A DNA stretch of 64,000 nucleotides from assembly GCA_963921825.1 (NCBI GenBank), contig OY997593.1, positions 49,708,039 through 49,772,038 of the forward strand, read 5' to 3'. The notes below the pieces were generated by a model. The model worked only from the letters and a program-made list of their open reading frames with translations, was not told the origin of the DNA and ran no database searches. This document shows positions 18,011 to 29,051 of this stretch, in pieces. The stretch is from Erodium maritimum (taxonomy: Eukaryota; Streptophyta; Magnoliopsida; Geraniales; Geraniaceae). The translations under genes and the position numbers were made by a program. Numbering within the stretch: the stretch's first letter is position 1; each line of letters opens with the position of its first letter.

Positions 18011-19792
18011 CTAAACAATCAACCTCCGGGCATAACCAAATGCCTCCAGTAATTCTAATATCGATAAGTTCACTACTCCTACGACACTACTAAGTGTCAC
18101 ATGCATTTCTATTGTTCGATACGTTCCCGTATCATACGACACCACTCGGTGTCGCCTGCCTTTCTATTGTTCGATAACTTACTTAACCCACGACACCCAA
18201 GTGTCACATGCATTTCTACTGTTAACTTTCCCTAGTCAGGGCCGAGATCCGGCTACTTTTCCCTACCTCGTATGCTTTTCCAAAAGCTCACAACCAAGCT
18301 CCGGCGTGATCACGATCACTCGCCTAGTTTTCCCTTTCCTCTGTCGGTGGCACGATCTAACAAGAACACAATTTAAAACACTTTTAAGTTCGCAGGCATA
18401 AACTGAGTTTTAATACACTTGACGCCCAAACGCAACCCCGACAATGTCGGTCACTCCCAAACTTCCCAATTACTCGACATTATCGATAATGGGCCCGGAA
18501 AGGCCCGTTTCGCCCGACCCGACGAATCTTCCTGGGATTGGAAAACGTCCTTCCGGGGCTCCGAAAATTCCCGTTTTCGTTTCTACGGTCTTAGAATAAT
18601 TCAAGGGTTCCAACGCAATCGACGTAATCAATTTCCGACTCCCGAGCAATTTAATTCGCGTTTAAAGTTTCTAAACTCGTCATTTACAACTTTTACAATT
18701 TAATTCCAAAATTCGTTCCGGGTGTGGATTAACTACTTGTGGAACGTCCTAAACCACCCGAACATGGAAACCCGAGACCCGAGCATGTGGGCCCCACCCG
18801 TCATTTAAGACCCGAGGGTGGTTGGGCCGGTTCACCATGGTGGTGGCCGGTCCTAGCTCCGGCCAGCCACCACCCCAACTCCGGCAGCCACCATACTTGG
18901 TGGCCGGAGCTCCCCCGAGCCTCTGGTCACCGGAAAACGATCATTTTTCGCTCCAACACGCCTCCAACGAACCCCACACCTCAACTCAACCATAGTCTAC
19001 TCATTTTAACCCAAACCCTAAACTTTAAACGTACCAAAACGAAAATCGAAAGGGTACTCACCGTAGGGAATGACGATGGGAGCTCGATTCCTTGATCGTT
19101 GAGACGATCCGTTGGTTGGATCGTCGAGATATCACAAAACTCCAAACCTTTCTTCTCTTTTTCTCTTTTCTCCTTTTCTTTCTTCTCTCCACTTTCTCTC
19201 TCTATTTTCTTCTCTTTTTTGGTGTTATGGCCGAACACTTGTATTTGCTTTTCCTTTTGTTTTGTTTTTAAAACAACAACTAACACTTAATTACAAAACT
19301 AACACTCATGTAGTCTTCTTTTGTTTTGTCCCAAAAACCTAACACCACCACTTGTGTGACATGTGGCAAATGGGTCCCACCCCTTTTTGGAAAATATCTT
19401 CTAGATATTTTTCAGTCAGATTCGCGAAATTCGGCCGTCTCGGGCCCTGAACGGGCACTTTTTCCAAGTAATTACGAAACTTCACGAGCTATAAGGAAAC
19501 GACTCAACTAAGACCGCTGCGACGACGGCTAAGCTTTTTGGATCCAAAACGGACCTCGAATGGACCAAAACGTCGTTCGGTTGACTTTTCCAGCAAAAAG
19601 TCAACCTTTCCCAAATTGGTCAGAAAGTTGCCCTGAGTCCCCCGGAACTCACTTTGGTCGATATCGGGGTCAACTTAAGTCCGGTATGACCCTCGGGGTA
19701 AGATTTAGGTTCATTTAAGTGTTTGTCCAATTTTTTTAAATTTTCCTGTTTTTCGCCGATTTGACTGGCGTTGACCGGGAGTGGTTCTTACA

Positions 19793-19811
19793 ATCTACCC
19801 CCCTTAAAGGA
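19793..19811 (-). promoter_or_regulatory. Polypurine tract of the gypsy element
   Basis: On the minus strand CCTTTAAGGGGGGTAGAT sits directly before the 3' LTR start TGTAAGAACC. This is the expected primer site for plus-strand DNA synthesis. Confidence 0.85.
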
Positions 19812-19844
19812 ATTTCGTCCACGAAATTTAAAACAAACGTACCT

Positions 19845-20060
19845 CTGGAGTCGAACAGATCAGGGTACTTCGCGCGAACCTCGTTCTCGCGTTCCCAAGT
19901 CGACTCAGCCTCGTGGTGCCGCCACTGCACCTATTCTAAGCGGATAACCTTTCCGCGCAAAACCTTCTCCCGCGGATCCATTTCCCAAACCAGTTTCTCC
20001 TTATACGAGACATCATCCGTTACCTCGATATCTGCCCACTCAATGACGTGCGAGGGGTCC
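19845..20060 (-). pseudogene. Chromodomain-like tail of gypsy integrase (broken)
   Basis: The minus-strand translation gives PSHVIEWADIEV and, after one TAG, VQWRHHEAESTWERE then RAKYPDLF. This is the pattern of the C-terminal chromodomain of plant chromoviruses, where W..H....STWE is the conserved core. It targets integration to chromatin in intact elements. A stop immediately before the VQW block breaks it here. Confidence 0.7.
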
Positions 20061-20281
20061 GCATATACTTCTGCAACTGGGAAACGTGGATATTCCCATG
20101 CTGCGGCGGCAATGCAAGTCGGTATGCAACTGCTCCCCTTCTACTCAAGACCTCGAAAGGATCGATACACCGCGGGGCTAACCCGCCTCAGCCGCGGTTG
20201 AAATGCACCAGTCCACCTTTCGGACTCACCTCCAGGGATACATGATCACCGATTGTTGACTCGAGAGGTCGGCGCCGTTTT

Positions 20282-21077
20282 TCAGCATAGCTCCTGCTGA
20301 CTCTGCGCGGTCTTCAACCGCTCACGCTTCGGCAGGACCGGCTCAGCGGTCTCTCCGACCAGTTCTGGACCCAGTGAACTCTTATTCCTCACTTCTGCCC
20401 AGCACACGGGCGACCGACACGACCTACCATACAACGCTCCGAACGGTGCCATCATGATACTGGCCTGAAAGCTGTTGTTGTAGGCGAACTCGGCTAACCG
20501 CTCACGAAATCTATCGTGACGTGCCCCCATTTCCACTGTGCAACCGGCAGTGGCTGCAATAGCCCAGCGGGACGCTGATGTTCAGTTCTCACCTGCTGAC
20601 AAGTGAGGCACCGCGATACCAATTCTGCAACCGCTCTCCGCATCCCGCTCCACTAGATCTGTTGCCTGATGTCGTGCTCCTCTTAGTGCTACCCACGTGC
20701 ACTGTCAGACGCGAATAGTGCGACTCTCGCAGCTCGTCGCCTCCACCGTTACTCGGTACGAACAAACCTCCGCGATACCGTAACTCCCAATTAGCACGAC
20801 GATCCCAGCCCTCGGCACCAACCCCGTCGGCAACTCTCTCCCGGATCTCTGTCGTCTCGACATCTACCGACTGTGCTTCTATCCCTCGGCCAAGCCGGGT
20901 GGGCTGAGCCATCAAGAAGCACATGGCCACGCCGCCGGTAACCTCTTCTAGCTCCAACCCGAACGTGCCCAGCTCTCCCATCATGTCCCACTCCCGGACT
21001 GAGATGCTAGCAGGACACTACATCGGCTCCCTACTCAGGGCGTCGGCAATCACATTCGCCTTACCCGGATGGTAGAG
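20282..21077 (-). pseudogene. Gypsy integrase remnant, catalytic core deleted
   Basis: After the RNase H end the frame shifts into [15 protein letters not shown] (near 21030-21075). A frameshifted zinc-finger stretch follows (HV-type histidines, ending RCLTCQQ-like near 20590), then WKWGHVTIDFV near 20520. The text then jumps straight to LAEFAYNNSFQASIMMAPFG (about 20470-20500), which normally lies well after the DDE core. The catalytic Asp-Asp-Glu segment is therefore missing by deletion. The C-terminal part LYGRSCRSPVCW is still readable. Confidence 0.8.
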
Positions 21078-22588
21078 TAGCTCAAGTCGTACTCCTCAAG
21101 TAGTTCCATCCATCGCCGCTGGTGCATGTTCAGGTCTCGTTGGGAAAAGATGTACTTAAGGCTCTTATGATCCGAGAACACCTGAAATCGCTCGCCATAC
21201 AGATAATACCTCCAGCCTTTCAGCGCGAACAATACTGCTACTAATTCCGGGACATGGGTAGGATAGTTGCGCTCGTGCGTCTTCCACCGCCTGGAGCCAT
21301 GAGCAACAACTCTACCCAACTGCATCAGTACACAACCCAGTCCTTCCCCGGACGCGTCACAATAGACCTCATACCCGACCTCGCGCTCTGGCACTATCAA
21401 CACTGGAGCGGTAGTCAGACGAGCCTTCAGCTCCGTGAACTCCCGTTCACAATCTTCTGTCCACACAAACCCGACTCCCTTGCGTGTCAAAAGAGTCATA
21501 GGCACGACTAGACGTGTAAAGTCCTGGACCAACCGTCGATAATATCCTGCCAGCCCCAAGAAGCTGCGGATCTCGAAGATGCTCGTGGGCCGCGCCCACT
21601 TTGAAACCGCATCGATCTTCGCCGGATCGACCAGTATACCGTCACGGGATACAACGTGACCGAGGAATCTCACCTCAGCGAGCCAAAACTCGCACTTCTC
21701 CAGGTTGGCGTATAACTGATGTGTGCGCGATAGGGTCAGAACACCCCTCAGACGTTCCTCATGCGCCGCCTCGTTCTGCGAGTAGATCAGGATGTCCTCC
21801 ACAAACACCACAACAAATTTTTCTAAGAACGGCCGGAATATCCTGTTCATCAGATCCATGAACGCTGCAGGTGCGTTCGTCAGTCCAAAAGGCATCACCA
21901 AGAACTCGTAATGCCCATAGCGTGTCCGGAATGCAGTCTTTGCGACGTCCCCCTCTCGGACTCGCAACTGGTAATATCCGGATCGCAGATCGATCTTCGA
22001 GAAGCATGTAGACCCTCTAAACTGGTCGATCAAGTCGTCAATCCTCGGCATCGGGTATCGGTTCTTCACCGTAACCCGGTTCAGCTTCCGGTAGTCGATG
22101 CACATCCGAAGCTCTCCACTCTTCTTCACGAAGAGTGCTGGCGCTCCCCACGACGATGTGCTCGGCCGGATAAACCCCTTCTCCCGAAGTTCCTCGAGCT
22201 GACGCTTCAGCTCGGTCAACTCGGCTGGCGCGAACCTGTAAGGCGCCATCGATATTGCTGCCGTTCCCGGCACCAGGTCAATCCCGAACTCCACCTCATG
22301 AACTGGCGGCAACCCGCTCAACTCTTCAGGGAAGACCTCGGGGAACTCGCACGCCACTCGTGGTAACTCTCGGCTCTGCACGACCGATACTTCCTCCATT
22401 GCGGTCAAAGCCGACTGGAGAACTCCGCTCCTACTGCCCAGAATACACGAAACTTTCGTGTTGCCTGTTGACACCGTCACTCGTCGTCTGTGACAGTCGA
22501 TATTGGCTCGGTACTTCGCCAGCCAATCCATTCCCAAGATTACGTCAAAGGTTATCATTTCGTAAGTATCCTTCCCACGGATACACAC
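21050..22588 (-). pseudogene. pol: Gypsy reverse transcriptase-RNase H
   Basis: This 512-codon open frame copies RNA to DNA in an intact element. It holds the protease-RT linker DWLAKY (21-26), RT palm motif [10 protein letters not shown] (198-207), the catalytic box as FVED (262-265), and RNase H residues in YCDASG (D411), PELV (E448) and FSDHKS (D473). The usual box is F-I/V-D-D, so its first Asp is Glu here. The frame is intact across RT and RNase H, but it is cut from protease and integrase by frameshifts. With FVED and the damaged neighbours it is very unlikely to work. The listed start is merely the first Met in the open stretch. Confidence 0.85.
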
Positions 22589-22632
22589 ACAAGCTCAGTC
22601 GCTGCCGATCCTCACGGATCCTCGCAGTCTCT

Positions 22633-22989
22633 CTAAGACCTCGCTCCACTACCGCCGTCGTGCCCACCAACTCCGAACATACCCGAATCCTCGGAGTGAG
22701 GACTCGATCCAGCATCAGGGCTCTTGAGCCCTCTCTCGAACCTCCTGTATCGGTTTGCTTCTCTAACTCCGCAGGCAAGACAGACCCTAGTCAACACCAC
22801 ATCACCCCCAACCGGCGTATACAGACGTAGGGGTGGACTCAACGACTCTAAACTCAGCCCCAACATCTCAGCACCACTCGACGAAGCGAACGATAGTGAC
22901 ACCCCGGTATCCAATAAAACTGACGCCCAAATCAGAGACCGAACAACCCCTCCACGGTTCTCTATGCATTTAAGTATAACGTTCCGCAA
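22633..22989 (-). pseudogene. Gypsy retroviral-type aspartic protease, frameshifted
   Basis: The minus-strand translation gives VLLDTGVSLSFAS, with the active-site DTG at about codons 27-29, then LGLSLESLSPPL, the common pattern after the protease active site in this group. After about codon 75 the frame is lost and resumes in another frame toward the RT linker. It would process Gag-Pol in an intact element. No gag precedes it. Confidence 0.75.
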
Positions 22990-24211
22990 CCCAACCAGTA
23001 TTCGCTACTCGTCCACAAACTAACCAGGGCAAACCACTACCTCCAAACCTGATACCAAAACGTCACACTACTCAAGCCATTAATACCTCAAATACTCTCA
23101 CACGTAAGGGAAACCCCGAAACGGTGATTATGTTCTCAACTAAGCAAACACTATTGCTCACGCTATCAATACCCCAATTACCCGATCACATAAGGGAAAC
23201 CTCAAAACGGGGATCACGTTCTCAACTGGGCAAATCACTATTGCTCACAATATCAATACCCCAATTACCCGATCACATAAGGGAAACCTCAAATAACCCA
23301 CTCACGTGAAGGAAACCTCAAACCACCCGTTCACGTGAAGGAAAACTCAAACCACCTGTTCACGCGAGGGAAACCTGGTTCGTATGGCGCTGCAGCGCAT
23401 CAACCCTAACCCCTCTCCGTGGTGAGACTCTCACACCGAGGCGCTGTATCACTACCGCATGTTATTGATGAGTCTCGAACCCAAGACCTCACCCTTTAAC
23501 ACTGAACTTACGACCTCTACAACCAACACAACCGTGAACACAACCACGCAAAACCAACACTCAAACTGCACAATCAAGACGGTGGAACGAGACAGGAATC
23601 ACAGATCCGTGACAGACCCCGTCACGGTTGGGGTCACGGAGCCGTGACGAAAGCCCAAAACTCGCCAAAACGCGCTGCTCCGTCACGGATCCGTGACAGG
23701 GTCCGTGATGCTCGCGCAGGCCTATTTCCCAAAATTGTTTCAGACTCGATTTTTACCCCTTTTTAACCCCAAAAACAGTTTTAAGCGTCACACACGCTTG
23801 ATCACAAAATTACCGACCACACGCACAACGTCTCAGACAAATTTAAGTCACCCAACCTCAAACACAAGCAGTCAAGGCCAACCAAAAATAAAAACACGCC
23901 CACCGGGCCAACAAATTTCAAAACACGCCCACCGGGCCAACCAATTTAAACACACGCCCACCGGACCAACCAATTCAACACACGCCCACCGGACCAACCA
24001 ATTCAAACACACGCCCACAGGGCCAACCAATTCAAACACACGCCCACAGGGCCAACCAATTTTTAAAACTTCATTTCTTGACATCAGGTAGTTACAACCC
24101 GGTCCAGGCGTCCCCGAACTACATTGTATCCATTTGATGTCAACACCGTCACGTTCGACTACAGGAGCGCTCCTGAGTAGAGTTGCGACAGCTTAAAACG
24201 TTTCACGCAGC
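22990..24211 (-). other. Gypsy leader without gag, repeat-rich
   Basis: The position where gag should lie has no zinc knuckle and no long frame except through repeats. It holds a duplicated block of about 100 bases with ATCAATACCCCAATTACCCG (23160-23290) and a CCGTGACGG palindrome cluster (23585-23710). A 30-base tandem array of ACACGCCCACCGGGCCAACC lies at 23890-24064. The copia element entered at its high-coordinate edge. Confidence 0.6.
23890..24064. repeat. About 28-bp tandem array in gypsy leader
   Basis: Six copies of ACACGCCCACCGGGCCAACC plus a short A/T linker (ATTTCAAA or ATTCAA) vary at a few positions. The array makes a misleading 70-residue open frame on the minus strand. Confidence 0.9.
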
Positions 24212-25899
24212 TGTTAGTCTTAGTGCCCGTAGTTCAATCCTAAATGTCCAAATGTATATATCATCGTTAGCAATAAAATTAAAGCGGCTTTATATTACTT
24301 ATGTGTTGGAGTAATATATCGATGTGTGCTCTGATCTATGCCCACCATGCGAATAGAACCATAGATCGAGATAGATCACACTCGATGGGTCCCTAGTCAA
24401 CAAAGCTTCACTAGAAGCGACTAGTATGAAAGATGGCTCTTTATGGCTTACGTTCTGTTAGTCATTGGAATGGGATTCCGGAGTCTGATCATAGATATCA
24501 TGTAGGACATGATATTGGACGACCCGCCCTGAATATGTGCCATAGATTAAGTCATGAACATATTCAGTGTTGTAGCTTGTCATGTATCCTTAGACCAAGG
24601 AGTCTTTGTGATCGCTATGTAGTCAACAACTGAGTTTGACCTGAGCCTAACGTTGTCCGTAACAGGGCTTCCATAACGGCCAGGATTGGCTTGGGGACGG
24701 GCTACATGAGTGACACGAAAGACGGCTAAGGGATTTATCCCTCATACTAAGGTATGGGAAAGATATCGGTTCTCGGCCACTTGATCGAGAGTGACTGGAA
24801 GAATAGCATGGCCATGCACATGATACTGGGTATCATATCTTCAGTCATCTCACATATCAAGGAACGGTGATTGAGAATAATAAGGATGACGGCTCTATGC
24901 CTTATCTCAATCAGGATATCGGAGATAAAAGGATAATGACAGGAACGACGGAAAGGTTAGAATCGACAGGGTCGATTCGTTATGTAGTGTCAGACAATAC
25001 TAAAGTCTCGTTAGTTGCCACTTAAATAGGATCAAGTAAAATGGGATTTTATGTTGATCTATTGACATGCATAGACCTAAGGGTCACACCGGAGGATGAA
25101 ACTCATTGACACATTTATGGAGAATGGCCAAAAGGGAGTTTTCTCGGGACATGACCAAAAATGGGTTTTGGGTCATGTGTCCGTACGTGAATAGGACTTT
25201 ACGGATCGAGACAAGGCTTGGAGTCTTGGGATTGATCGCGTCGGATAATGTTGGACATTTCCGGTATGGAAGGCATGGAGGCGATGAGCGAATCACGGGA
25301 CCTCGTTGGAAATGGTCACGGGCCATGTTCCAAGAGGCCCATGAAAGGCCCATGCAACCAAGGCCCATGGAACTAATTAATCAAGTCTTGATTAATTAGT
25401 ACTAAGTAAGCAAGACAAGGATTAAGGTGTTGGTGATTCACCACCTAACCCAATCTTGTCTTGCCATACTTTGTCCTATTTACACCTTACTTGACACCAT
25501 ACTTGTCCCATGCCTTTAGTTGGACAAGTATGGGTTTTGTTATGTTTAAGTCATCTTTTTTCAACATAACAAACACAAGACAAGAATAGGAAACACATTT
25601 TCTCTCCCTCTTCCATGGCCATTTCGGGTTTGGCTAGTTTCCACCTCCATGTTTGTGTTCTTGAGTCCTCAAAGAGAAGAACTACGTGGCTTTGATTCCC
25701 ATGTGGATACGTAGGCGTCTTGGAGACTCAAGCCAATCATTCGTTAACCGGTGTTCTTGTTTTGGTAAGAACTAGTGCTGAATTTTTCTCTTGTTAATCC
25801 ATTCTTTGTTAGTTGTTTCATGGTTTTAATTGTCTCTTGGTTTTCATTGATTTTCCGCTGCGAGTTGGTTCATCTCCAACCCTACCTCGAGACCCAACA
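24212..25899 (+). mobile_element. 5' LTR of the copia element
   Basis: TGTTAGTCTTAGTGCCC to GACCCAACA, 1688 bp. Frames within it recur at the same place in the 3' LTR and are not genes. Confidence 0.96.
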
Positions 25900-25900
25900 G

Positions 25901-25918
25901 TGGTATCAGAGCCGTGCT
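25901..25918 (+). promoter_or_regulatory. Copia primer binding site (tRNA-iMet type)
   Basis: TGGTATCAGAGCCGTGCT lies one base after the 5' LTR. The TGGTATCAGAGC core is complementary to the 3' end of plant initiator methionine tRNA. Confidence 0.9.
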
Positions 25919-27455
25919 ACCTTCGGGATTCACAAGACGGTGTTCAAAGTTTCGGTTTTGCTTGAAAGTTTCGTTTTTGGCATGTTGTTTTGCTAAATTG
26001 TTTGATAACATGTTTTAAATTATTGTTTATGGATTTAATACATGTAAAATGATTTTTTGAAAATTATTTCAAATCTGGAAATTTTGAAAAAAATTTGATT
26101 TTTCGAGTCTCGGGAGCGGGACTCTCGGGGAGCCGAAACCGGGACCGAACGGGGCTCCGTTGGACGGAGCTAGGCCGAGCATGACCATTGGATGGTTGAT
26201 ATGCCAAGGCTAAACCGTTTTGTTAGTTATGACGAGTTTGGAACCGTCATGATGAACTCAAAGATCAAATGTTCAAAAGTTTCATTTTTGAACGGTTTCG
26301 ATAAACCGAGCATCAAAAAATTTCGAAACTTGGCTATTAATTAAAACCGGAAAATCACATGATGTTTGATAACATGCTTGTTTGATAACACGATGTGTGA
26401 TGTGATGTTGGCATGGTGTACATAATAGCCCCGAGCTCGATTTAATTATTTATCGCTTTTCACGGCCTGCGAGCCGTTAGAGTTAGCGTGTAATTATTCT
26501 TTCAAGGTGTGGTCGTCGAACCACTTGTTTGTAATATTTATTTATTCCCGACCTGCGAGTCGTGTATTAAATTTTAATATTTTACTCAAGACGAAGAAAG
26601 GGCGAAAAGGTCATTTGGTGGCTTTTTGGGTGTTGGCATCGGCTTGGAGTCAGTGGAGCTCAAGAAGCTAGTGGGAGTTAGTTTAGGGGGCTATTATGTG
26701 CACATTTATCGCTTTATGCTTGGTTTAGTTTATGCATGATTAATTCTATGTGTTTTAGAATTGCATGCTTAACTTTATTTACCGAGCATATCACGTCACA
26801 TGCAAAGATAAAATTGGAATTTTAATCCTTGTGTGTGAACCCTTAGAACCGTCATTGCATTGGATGTAGTTGAAGGGTTCAAAGGAAGAATTACATTGGA
26901 TGTAATTTGAGGCATCATTGCATTTGGAATGTAGTTGATGTGCTCATCGCATCTAGGATGTGCCAAAGTTTTGAACACAACTGGACAAGTAAAAGCGGGT
27001 CATGTCCGATACCTCCCAATCATCAACACCTTACTACCTCCCTGTCCTATGGGTGTCGTGCGCATTAGCGGAGCATCCATGGGGAAGCGGGGTAGTAGGT
27101 TTGGACGACATATGTGGGTGTCGTGCGCATTAGCGGAGCACCTACATAGTGACGAGCCATAGTTGAAAATTGGTGGACCCGACTACGATTCTCGGCCTGA
27201 GGTTGAGCTAGGGTAACAGATAGGGTAAGTCGTGTACATAAGTACATACCCTAGCCAAGAGTCACATTGGATGTGATTGGATGGAGTCCTACCTACATAG
27301 CTCGATTAAGTGGTGAGCATTAGTTCAGCTTAATCGAGTGAATCAAGGATCTTGGTTTCAGATTCTAAAGGTTTAGAATTGATTGTTGGTGTTTAAGCTT
27401 GATCTTCATAAAATTTATTCAGTTTACTGATTGAATTTTATCTGTTGTAGATCAA
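25919..27455 (+). other. Copia untranslated leader
   Basis: A long leader of about 1.5 kb precedes the gag start with no coding frame of note. It contains repeated phrases around CATTGGATGTAATT and TGGGTGTCGTGCGCATTAGC (twice, near 27050 and 27115). Confidence 0.6.
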
Positions 27456-27840
27456 ATGGCAAATTCAGCGAACATTAATAGTTTGTCATTAAAAACCATT
27501 CTTGACAGGGTCAAGCTAAATGGGACAAACTATTTGGACTGGTACAGAATTTTGAGGATAGTCCTCAAGTCTGAACGCAAAGAATATGTCCTTGACAAGG
27601 CTGTCTCTAAGACCATATCAGAGTTACAAGAAGTGTCATCAGCTGCTGAGAAGAATATCTCAGGGATCTGGGATCCAAGGATATTCTGATGGTCAACAAG
27701 GGAATTGGAAGTGGCAAGGGCTGGGCCCATGCGCACTTGGCAGGAAAGATGAGACACCTGAGAATGTCTGCTTCTACTGCCAACAGCCTGGTCATTGGAA
27801 CCGGGATTACAGAAAGTTCACGGCTGATCTGAAGAAGGGC
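27456..27840 (+). pseudogene. gag: Copia gag remnant with altered zinc knuckle
   Basis: The start MANSANINSLSLKTILDRV followed by KLNGTNYLDWYR is the gag opening of a common plant copia group. After about 60 residues the frame jumps to a region close to the zinc knuckle, so most of gag is deleted and a frame change follows. The knuckle reads CFYCQQPGHWNRDY: the fourth metal ligand, normally Cys, is Tyr. The capsid protein cannot be made from this copy. Confidence 0.8.
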
Positions 27841-27960
27841 AGTGGGACTGCGCCTTCATCAAATAGCCTGGATGATCTGAAGAAGGGCAGTAGGACTGCG
27901 CCTTCATCAGGAAACCTGGATGATCTAAGGAAGGGCGGTGGGATCGTGCCTTCATTCGGT
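27815..27960 (+). repeat. Triplicated 57-bp coding repeat in copia
   Basis: Three tandem units encode variations of DLKKGSGTAPSSNSLD. They sit between the zinc knuckle and the protease in the same frame, so they arose as an in-frame duplication. Confidence 0.85.
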
Positions 27961-28960
27961 ATTAACTCTATAGAGCTACATCTCTCTACTTCCAAAGATT
28001 CATGGGTATTAGATACCATGACTGAATCTCACACATGCACTAATATATGGTGGCTGAAAGTAGGAGAGATTTGGAAAGCACGAAATGGACCTCAGAGTTG
28101 TGGCAACTGCTGTAGGATCCATGAGTCTTGCTTTGCCAAGAGGCCTTGTCTTAGTATTGTATAATGTATATTGCATACCTACTTTTAGTAGGAATATTAT
28201 ATCTGTATCCGTGTTTGACAAGGAAGGATATAATGTTAATATTGGAAATGGAGTTTTCAATGTTCTATGCAATGATATGTTTTATACCAGTACTGACATG
28301 GTTGGAGGATTGTACATATTAGATATGGGTAACAATGCCTCAAGTTCTATATATTCCGTTAATACCAAGAGGTCTAAATCCAACGATTTAAACCTAACTC
28401 TGTTATGGTACTGTCATTTGGGTCGCATAAACAAGAAGCGCCTATCAGCAGTTCAGAAGTGCGGGCTTTCAGGTTCATTCGAATTCCATTCGATCGATAG
28501 GTGCAAGGTTTGTATGATGGGAAAAATGACTAAAGTGCCCTTTATCGATCGCGATGAAAGGGCGGGTGAATTATTGGGGCTGATACACTCGAATGTGTGT
28601 AGACCAATAAGTTCACTTGCCAGGAGGGGTTTTAACTACTTTATCACATTTACTGATGATTACAGTAAATATGGTTATGTCTCTTCGGTGAGACATAAGT
28701 CTGAAGCTTTTGATAAATTCAAAGAGTTTAAGACTATAGTAGAAAACCAGCTCGACAAAGGTATTAAGGCACTTCGATTGGATCGAGGTGGAAAATACTT
28801 GACCACAGAGTTATTAGATCATCTAAAAGAGAATGGGATCCTTTTGGAATGGACTCCTCCTAGGTCACTGTAGTTGAAAGGTGTAGCCAAACGGAGAAAT
28901 CGGACATTGTTAGAAAATGGTCTGTTCCATGATTAGTTGGATTGATCTCCCAATCTCTTT
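27961..28960 (+). pseudogene. pol: Copia protease and integrase, catalytic residues lost
   Basis: The protease site WVLDTMTESH (about 28000) should read D-T/S-G. The GAG-pre-integrase box LWYCHLGRINKKRL and the CKVCMMGKM zinc part follow. The integrase core reads HSNVCRP (first Asp changed to Asn) and RLDRGGKY (second Asp kept, neighbouring Glu to Lys). After a stop, AKRRNRTLL stands where the catalytic Glu should precede RRN. At least two of the three DDE residues are altered. The open part is 28085-28873, 262 codons. Confidence 0.85.
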
Positions 28961-29051
28961 TAGGGGTTTTGCTCTAGAGACGACCGCATTCATAGTGAAT
29001 CGGGCTTCGACGAATGGTGTGGAAGGGACACCATTTTAAAAATGGTACGGG

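Larger units (their letters stand above)
16796..19792 (-). mobile_element. 3' LTR of the gypsy element
   Basis: It starts TGTCACGCCCCGAATTC on the + strand and ends GGTTCTTACA, so on the minus strand it is TGTAAGAACC...GTGACA. It is 2997 bp. It carries two internal tandem arrays (17385-17560 and 17640-18010) that are also present in the partner LTR. Frames such as the Ser/Phe-rich one near 19100-19290 are low-complexity chance frames. Confidence 0.93.

Noticed and set aside
18981-19342. Ser/Phe-rich or Lys/Glu-rich frames on both strands
   Set aside because: Low-complexity pyrimidine/purine tract of the LTR, duplicated in the other LTR; not a gene.
20791-20991. Minus-strand frame overlapping the gypsy integrase remnant
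   Set aside because: It is an out-of-frame shadow of the integrase zinc-finger region.
21254-22830. Several + strand open frames opposite the gypsy RT
   Set aside because: They are antisense shadows of the reverse transcriptase and protease coding strand.
24433-25399. Frames of 66-97 codons in the copia LTR
   Set aside because: Repeated exactly in the 3' LTR at 31206-32172; no protein features.
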